Below, in pieces: positions 59,308 to 64,000 of a DNA stretch of 64,000 nt (position 1 is the stretch's first letter; every line of letters begins with the position of its first letter). The notes beneath the pieces were generated by a model. It saw nothing but the letters and a program-made list of their open reading frames with translations, was not told the origin of the DNA and did not search any database. A program made the translations under genes and the position numbers. This DNA is from CAYVOV01 sp964453525 (lineage in GTDB: Bacteria; Chloroflexota; Dehalococcoidia; Dehalococcoidales; UBA2162). The DNA is taken from the NCBI GenBank assembly GCA_964453525.1, contig CAYVOV010000009.1, positions 76,220-140,219 of the forward strand, in the 5' to 3' direction.

Positions 59308-60816
59308 TTAAGCCCTTCCCCTCTTGAACTCTTCGATAGCTGCTTTCAGTGCATCCTCTGTCTCAGCGCTGATGTCCTTTTCTCTGGCAATAGTTACGCC
59401 TATCTCATGGTGCCCTGATTCCATGAAGCGGTGAAAATCAGCCTCAAAAGCCGTCAGTTGCTCTACGGCAACATCGTCCAGATAGCCGTTGATGGCTGCA
59501 TAGAGAATCATTACCTGTTTTTCTATCTCCATCGGGCTGTACTGTCCCTGCTTCAGGATTTCGGTAACCCTGCGTCCGCGCTCGAGCTGGTCTCTTGTTG
59601 CCTGGTCCAGTTCCGAAGTGCCGAACTGGGCAAAGGCTGCCAGAGCCCGGTACTGGGCGAGTTCCAGCCTGAGCCTGCCGGCTACCTGCTTCATCGCCTT
59701 GGTCTGGGCGGAACTGCCTACCCTTGAGACTGATAGGCCGACATTCAGCGCCGGTCTCTGTCCGGCGTTGAAAAGGTCGGATTCAAGGTACATCTGGCCG
59801 TCAGTAATAGAAATAACATTCGTGGGAATGTAGGCGGACATATCGCCGGCCTGGGTCTCGATGATTGGCAGGGCGGTAAGTGAACCTCCGCCGTGCTCTT
59901 CGTCATACTTGGCGGCCCTCTCAAGAAGGCGACTATGCAGATAAAAAACATCGCCCGGATAGGCTTCACGTCCCGGGGGGCGGCGTAGCAGAAGCGAAAG
60001 CTGACGGTAAGCCCAGGCATGCTTCGAAAGGTCGTCATAGACAACAAGGGCGTCTTTGCCCTGCTCCATAAATTCCTCGCCGACTGCACAGCCCGCATAA
60101 GGGGCAAGATACTGCATGGCAACCGAATCGGAAGAGTTGGCAGCGACGATAATTGTATGCTCCATGGCACCGTATTCCTCAAGAGTGGCTACCAGCCGCG
60201 CCACCTTGGAGGCTTTCTGACCGATGGCGACGTAGATACAGATTAAATCGCCGCCTTTCTGGTTAATGATGGTGTCTATAGTGATGGCTGTTTTGCCCGT
60301 CGAACGGTCGCCGATAATCAGCTCTCTCTGTCCCCGGCCGACCGGAATCATGCTATCTATGGCTTTAATACCGGTCTGCACCGGAGTTTTAACAGACTCA
60401 CGTATGGCAACATTGGGAGCGACCCGCTCTATGGGGCGGGTTGTATCACTTTTTATCGGACCTTTGCCATCAAGAGGATTGCCTAGGCAGTCAATAACAC
60501 GGCCGATTAATGCTTCGCCGACCGGTACCTCGGCAATGCGTCCTGTGCACTGCACTTCATCTCCTTCCTTGAGACTGGCGTAGTCGCCGAAAATAACGGC
60601 GGCAACACTGTTTTCCTCAAGGTTCATGGCTACACCCATAATATCATTGGGGAACCGGAGCAGCTCGCTGTACTTTGCCGCTGTCAGCCCGCGTATCCTG
60701 GCGATACCATCACCAATCTCAATTACCGTGCCGACATCGACCATGGTCGCTGCCATTCCGAATTGTTCAATCTGCTGTTTGATAACGGAAACGATATCCT
60801 GCCCTCTGGTCGTCAT
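59308..60816 (-). CDS. atpA: ATP synthase F1 alpha subunit
   Basis: A 502-residue non-catalytic nucleotide-binding subunit. The P-loop is GDRSTGKTAI (near residue 170), with the regulatory site in AIGQKASKVARLV and the alpha signature PALNVGLSVSRVGS. Normal length. It follows atpH by 49 bases. Confidence 0.98.
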   Translation of the reverse strand: MTTRGQDIVSVIKQQIEQFGMAATMVDVGTVIEIGDGIARIRGLTAAKYSELLRFPNDIMGVAMNLEENSVAAVIFGDYASLKEGDEVQCTGRIAEVPVGEALIGRVIDCLGNPLDGKGPIKSDTTRPIERVAPNVAIRESVKTPVQTGIKAIDSMIPVGRGQRELIIGDRSTGKTAITIDTIINQKGGDLICIYVAIGQKASKVARLVATLEEYGAMEHTIIVAANSSDSVAMQYLAPYAGCAVGEEFMEQGKDALVVYDDLSKHAWAYRQLSLLLRRPPGREAYPGDVFYLHSRLLERAAKYDEEHGGGSLTALPIIETQAGDMSAYIPTNVISITDGQMYLESDLFNAGQRPALNVGLSVSRVGSSAQTKAMKQVAGRLRLELAQYRALAAFAQFGTSELDQATRDQLERGRRVTEILKQGQYSPMEIEKQVMILYAAINGYLDDVAVEQLTAFEADFHRFMESGHHEIGVTIAREKDISAETEDALKAAIEEFKRGRA

Positions 60817-60865
60817 CTAATCTACCCCCGTCATAAAGCGATTATCTATCAACCTCGCCATCGTA

Positions 60866-61405
60866 TTATCTTCTTTTCCCGCCGATTTGTTCCTTTAAAA
60901 TTTCCAGGCGGCTGCGGCTACTGCCGTCGATAAGCTTGCCGCCGATTCTGGCGACAATCCCGCCTATCAAGTCGGGGTCCACTTCGGCCCTGACAACCAC
61001 CTTCTTGCCGACCACGGCTCCGAGGCGTTCCTCCAGTTTTGTTTTATCCTCTTCGTCGATGGGCACGGCAGTGATAACCTCCGCCTGGTCCATACCGCGG
61101 TGGCTATTCAACAGTTGCTGGTATTCATCGGCAATCTGTCCTGTCAGACCCAGACAGTTTCCGTTTACCAGCAGGTAAACCAGGTTCAGAGCCAGCGGGT
61201 TTATGCCGCCGAGTTGCCCGGCAAGCAGCTTCTGCTTGTCACTGAAAGGAATCTTGGGGTTCTCAAACAGGGTGACAAGCTCCCCATCCTCGCCAAGTCC
61301 GGCAATCCTTGCGAGGTCGGACTGCCATCTGTCCAGCTCATCCCTCTCAAGGGCAATCTGAAACACTGCCTGCGCGTAACGCCTGGCATTGGTACCTTTT
61401 GCCAC
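60866..61405 (-). CDS. atpH: ATP synthase delta subunit
   Basis: A 179-residue peripheral-stalk subunit: ARRYAQAVFQIALERDEL at the N-terminus and the C-terminal DPDLIGGIVARIGGKLIDGS signature. The frame extends to a TTG at 61435, but GGAAGGAA precedes the GTG at 61405, which gives the common start AKGTNARRYA. Confidence 0.95.
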   Translation of the reverse strand: MAKGTNARRYAQAVFQIALERDELDRWQSDLARIAGLGEDGELVTLFENPKIPFSDKQKLLAGQLGGINPLALNLVYLLVNGNCLGLTGQIADEYQQLLNSHRGMDQAEVITAVPIDEEDKTKLEERLGAVVGKKVVVRAEVDPDLIGGIVARIGGKLIDGSSRSRLEILKEQIGGKRR

Positions 61406-61499
61406 TTCGCATTCCTTCCCGATATCCGGTTTCAATTCGCTGCGGCGCCTGTTACCGGGATTATCATAGACAGTCGCCGTGCTCGGTTGCCCGGAACGA

Positions 61500-62012
61500 C
61501 TAATTCTTCTTCAGGCCGGCGCTCTCCTCCAGAGTTTTATCGATAAGCTCGCGGTGGGTCTCTTTGTCCAGCGAGCGACCGATTACCTTCTCTGCGGCGA
61601 GTATTGTCAGGTCGGCGAACTCCTTGCGCAGTTCATCGATGGCTTCGTCTCGCTCACGCTGAATCTCCGTCCGAGCCCGGTTAATAAGAGTTTCAGCCTC
61701 TTCCCTGGCTTCTTGCTGCGACCGCTGCCTGACCTCTTCCCCGGTCCGCATCGCCCGGGCGATTACTTCCTGGCCTTCCTTGCTGGCGGTCTCTATTCGT
61801 TTTTCGTACTCTTCCTCGGCACGGGCGGCCTGCTCCTTGATTTCTTCGGCCTGCTTCATACTCTCTTCGACCTTGCCGGAACGCTCGTCGAGCATTCTCA
61901 TAATAGGTTTATAGGCAACCAGGTAAAGCAGCCCGAAGAGAATTATAAAATTCACGACCTGCGCTATCAGAGTCGGCCCGCTTATGCCGAGACTATTAAC
62001 AAATTCCCCCAT
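61500..62012 (-). CDS. atpF: ATP synthase Fo b subunit
   Basis: A 170-residue peripheral-stalk subunit. One N-terminal transmembrane helix (about residues 14-34, TLIAQVVNFIILFGLLYLV), then a long charged helix (EEIKEQAARAEEEYEKRI and onward) forming the dimeric stalk. Only one b gene is present, so the stalk is probably a homodimer. Confidence 0.95.
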   Translation of the reverse strand: MGEFVNSLGISGPTLIAQVVNFIILFGLLYLVAYKPIMRMLDERSGKVEESMKQAEEIKEQAARAEEEYEKRIETASKEGQEVIARAMRTGEEVRQRSQQEAREEAETLINRARTEIQRERDEAIDELRKEFADLTILAAEKVIGRSLDKETHRELIDKTLEESAGLKKN

Positions 62013-62029
62013 ATCTTAGAGTCCTTTTC

Positions 62030-62143
62030 TTAAACTGCCGGTGAAAGCACTACATTGGTTATTATCCCGATTACAACTATGGCAGCGACAATTACCGCAG
62101 AGAAGAGTATCACTATGGCCATTGGTAAACCTTGCTGTTCCAT
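62030..62143 (-). CDS. 37-residue membrane peptide between atpE and atpF
   Basis: A short frame on the minus strand, in the atpE-atpF gap. It encodes MEQQGLPMAIVIL and a continuous hydrophobic helix to LSPAV (37 residues), a single transmembrane span with almost no charge. AAAGGAGGAG lies just before its ATG, a better Shine-Dalgarno than those of several atp genes. It begins 13 bases after atpE ends and stops 17 bases before atpF. No family is known to me. It may be an assembly or accessory peptide of Fo. Confidence 0.75.
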   Translation of the reverse strand: MEQQGLPMAIVILFSAVIVAAIVVIGIITNVVLSPAV

Positions 62144-62156
62144 AACTCCTCCTTTT

Positions 62157-62390
62157 TTAGACAACCAGGGCCAGTATGATGGCAATAATCAAGGCGTAGA
62201 TACCGATTGCCTCAGCGAGACCGGCAATGAGGATCATATTGGTGAATATGGGTCCTCTTGCCTCGGGGTTACGCGACAATCCAGTTAAAGCCGAATAGCC
62301 TATCAGTCCGAGCGCCAGGGCTGGCCCTAGCAACCCCAGGCTCCCAATCATCCCTACTGCCAACATCTTGATTACTTCTGCATCCATCAA
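62157..62390 (-). CDS. atpE: ATP synthase Fo c subunit
   Basis: A 77-residue hairpin of two transmembrane helices that forms the c-ring. The ion-binding carboxylate is E60 in AGLAEAIGIY; the polar loop is SRNPEARG. The first helix has GPALALGLIG without the Gln found in sodium-type rings, and Glu is not followed by Ser-Thr, so proton coupling is inferred. Confidence 0.97.
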   Translation of the reverse strand: MMDAEVIKMLAVGMIGSLGLLGPALALGLIGYSALTGLSRNPEARGPIFTNMILIAGLAEAIGIYALIIAIILALVV

Positions 62391-62420
62391 AGCCTCCTGT
62401 TTAATATTTTACTATCTTTG

Positions 62421-63374
62421 CTATTCTGCCTCAGCGTGCTGGGCAACAGCCAGAGTAAGGAATATCAGTGTAAGTCCACTGAAAATCAATGCCTGGAGAA
62501 AGCCGATAAGAAGCTCCAGACCGTAGAAGGGCAGAGCGAATAACCAGGGGATGAGAAATACGGCTACTAGGAGCAGTATTTCACCGGCGGTCATATTACC
62601 GAAAAGACGGAAAGTGAAGCTGACAACGTGGATAAGCTCACTCAGTAACTCCAGGAAACCGACAAAAGTCTCGATGGCTCCGGTTAACGTTGTGCTGATA
62701 CCAGCGCCTATTTTACCTCTGATAACCTGACCTGTTCCCCTGAACAGATTGCCGAAATTGAAAAATTTTCCCGCGTAACGGAAACCTGTTGATTTGAAAC
62801 CGAAAAAGAAAGTCATTAAAACCGATATCACGGCTACTGCCAGCGGAGTGTTGATATCGGTGTTTGCCGGCCTGATGAGGTGAGCTTCGCCGTGGACGGT
62901 GTGTATTAGTATCGAACCGTAGCCGGGCAAAAGAGCCAGCCAAGCGTTGAAAGCCACGAAGAGGAAAATGGTGGTTACCAGCGGGAAGAAACGGCGCCCG
63001 TTTTCATCTCCCGCGGCGCTCTTGCAAAAGTCGTACAGCCATCCGAGCAGGGATTCGAGAGCCGTCTGCAACCTGCCCGGAATCAGTTTCATCCGCCGGG
63101 TAACGGCATAGGAAACGGCGACAAGCACTATCATCGTAATCCAGGTGGCGACGATACTGTTGGTGATGGGAAACCCGAATATATGAAAGACTACATCTGC
63201 GGGAAGCTCTACGTGGGGCGCGTTGACGGTCAGCCATTTCGGAAGACCTACGTCGCCGACTATATTTTTACCAAGAGGACCGCTAAGGAAGCCGATAATG
63301 AATATGACCAGGATTAATACAATAAGTCCGATTGCTACCGGAAACGAACAACCCAGAAGACGCCGTTTGGGCAC
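62421..63374 (-). CDS. atpB: ATP synthase Fo a subunit
   Basis: A 317-residue membrane subunit with the half-channels. The essential arginine is in SFTFRLFGNMTAGEIL, and further segments FNAWLALLPGYGS and FSGLTLIFLTLAVAQHAEAE match the family end. The start is GTG with GGAGG seven bases upstream, overlapping the stop of the preceding small gene by one base. Confidence 0.96.
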   Translation of the reverse strand: MPKRRLLGCSFPVAIGLIVLILVIFIIGFLSGPLGKNIVGDVGLPKWLTVNAPHVELPADVVFHIFGFPITNSIVATWITMIVLVAVSYAVTRRMKLIPGRLQTALESLLGWLYDFCKSAAGDENGRRFFPLVTTIFLFVAFNAWLALLPGYGSILIHTVHGEAHLIRPANTDINTPLAVAVISVLMTFFFGFKSTGFRYAGKFFNFGNLFRGTGQVIRGKIGAGISTTLTGAIETFVGFLELLSELIHVVSFTFRLFGNMTAGEILLLVAVFLIPWLFALPFYGLELLIGFLQALIFSGLTLIFLTLAVAQHAEAE

Positions 63375-63598
63375 TAGCTATCCTCCCTGTCCTGTTTATC
63401 TCTTATGAGGGGAAGCAACATCCTGTATAGTCCGTAAAACGCTACAATCAGCCCGAGAATTAAACCAACTATGGTCAAAATAGGCAAGGTATCGAATCTG
63501 TTATCGAGCCAGAGCCCGCCAAGTATCCCGAGAACAATACAACAGCCTATATACCACCCGATGCCGATGAACCTTAACGCTGCAGCCCATCTGCTCAT
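63374..63598 (-). CDS. AtpI/AtpZ-like ATP synthase accessory protein
   Basis: A 74-residue protein with two transmembrane helices (about 10-30 and 40-62), of the AtpZ/AtpI type: GGLWLDNRFDTLPILTIVG and AFYGLYRML. Such proteins help c-ring assembly or Mg transport. It is the first gene of the atp operon. There is no Shine-Dalgarno; the promoter lies 9 bases before the ATG. Confidence 0.87.
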   Translation of the reverse strand: MSRWAAALRFIGIGWYIGCCIVLGILGGLWLDNRFDTLPILTIVGLILGLIVAFYGLYRMLLPLIRDKQDREDS

Positions 63599-63607
63599 GG
63601 CAAATGA

Positions 63608-63636
63608 AGCATACCAAATCCGCCTATTCAGGTCAA
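63608..63636 (-). promoter_or_regulatory. atp operon promoter, near-leaderless
   Basis: On the minus strand: TTGACC (63631-63636), 17-base spacer, extended -10 TG-G-TATGCT (core 63608-63613). The -10 box ends 9 bases before the ATG at 63598, so the message would have a leader of only about 2 bases. Confidence 0.65.
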
Positions 63637-63870
63637 GTATTTTCAGGTTGTTTCAATACCCTGTTTTCCTTTTGAACTTGATGGAATGAGAGGAATTAAG
63701 GCATTGTTCAGTTTTTGTTGATTGAACAGCCCATGCGAGGAGCAGTGTGATGTGGTAATATCAAATGATAAATAGAGATTGCCACGCCCCGATATAATCG
63801 GAGCTCGCAATTACATTATCAGATAAAACCAAACGGGACCGCGGTGGATTATGTTTGACAGCTATTGAAG

Positions 63871-64000
63871 GTGGGAAATACAATAAACCTGACTGGTCTG
63901 ATAACAGATAGCCTTCGGGTGAAAAAGGTATTCTTACAGGCTGACAATAATCGTTGGGATTGGAGGAATCCGTCAGTGGTAAAAGAAGAGAAAAAAAGAC
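63871..64000 (+). CDS. Possible start of a gene running off the window
   Basis: A frame open from GTG 63871 (or TTG 63865) to the end of the window, coding GNTINLTGLITDSLRVKKV, then FLQADNNRWDWRNPS and a lysine-rich run. An internal GTG at 63976 is preceded by GGAGG and could be the start instead. No family recognised from 43 residues. The 63637-63870 stretch before it shows no gene. Confidence 0.35.
   Translation, partial: MGNTINLTGLITDSLRVKKVFLQADNNRWDWRNPSVVKEEKKR

Overview
The window looks like a bacterial chromosome segment from the Chloroflexota, most likely a Dehalococcoidia-type anaerobe. This is inferred from gene content and order (rplU-rpmA-rpmE-yqhQ, rpsP-khpA-rimM, a proton-type F-ATP synthase, FAD oxidase/HdrD-like modules, a CetZ-like tubulin) and was not tested by alignment. 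Core genes have moderate-to-high GC. A few AT-rich inserts stand out: 11.2-12.5 kb, 30.6-31.3 kb and 39.8-43.3 kb.

Layout. 0-5 kb: arginine biosynthesis (argB fragment, argD, argG, argH). 5-11 kb: rpe, rpmB, a fatty-acid-kinase pair (fakA-like DAK protein and DegV) and recG. 11-12.7 kb: accessory patch with an AT-rich membrane protein and a GIY-YIG nuclease between 46-bp direct repeats. 12.7-20 kb: argS, a gamma-carbonic-anhydrase-like protein, trpS, hisA, hisI, and the leftward ribosomal operon rplU-rpmA-rpmE-yqhQ. 20-33 kb: CetZ-like tubulin, dnaX-ybaB-recR, small enzymes, recO, lysS, a PD-(D/E)XK-like orphan, an acetyltransferase and serS. 33-39.7 kb: a DUF4405 membrane protein, an FAD oxidase / Fe-S protein / FAD oxidase module, and a two-domain TIGR04076 protein. 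39.7-43.3 kb: tRNA-Ser followed by an AT-rich island carrying one giant gene (nitrilase-like domain + STAND NTPase + TPR) and a tyrosine-recombinase remnant. 43-55.8 kb: peptide-binding lipoprotein, metallophosphoesterase, CoA-ligase alpha-type protein, radC, two metallopeptidases, prfB with programmed frameshift, nfi, rpsP-khpA, a PQQ-propeller protein and rimM. 55.8-63.6 kb: the complete F1Fo ATP synthase operon on the minus strand.

The strongest candidate for an undescribed system is the 1035-residue nitrilase-STAND-TPR protein at the tRNA-Ser locus. Its architecture fits a sensor/NTPase-switch/effector conflict protein, probably anti-phage defence, brought in by an integrative element of which only a piece of integrase remains.

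Other points of interest: two essential genes appear to lack a canonical start codon (argS with ACG, rplU with AUU, each correctly spaced from a strong Shine-Dalgarno); several genes have promoters almost touching the start codon and no Shine-Dalgarno (rpsP, dnaX, the first atp gene); a 37-residue membrane peptide sits between atpE and atpF; and dispersed covarying hairpin repeats fill most intergenic gaps, including a ~220-bp element present in inverted copies 34 kb apart, one of which interrupts the atp operon.
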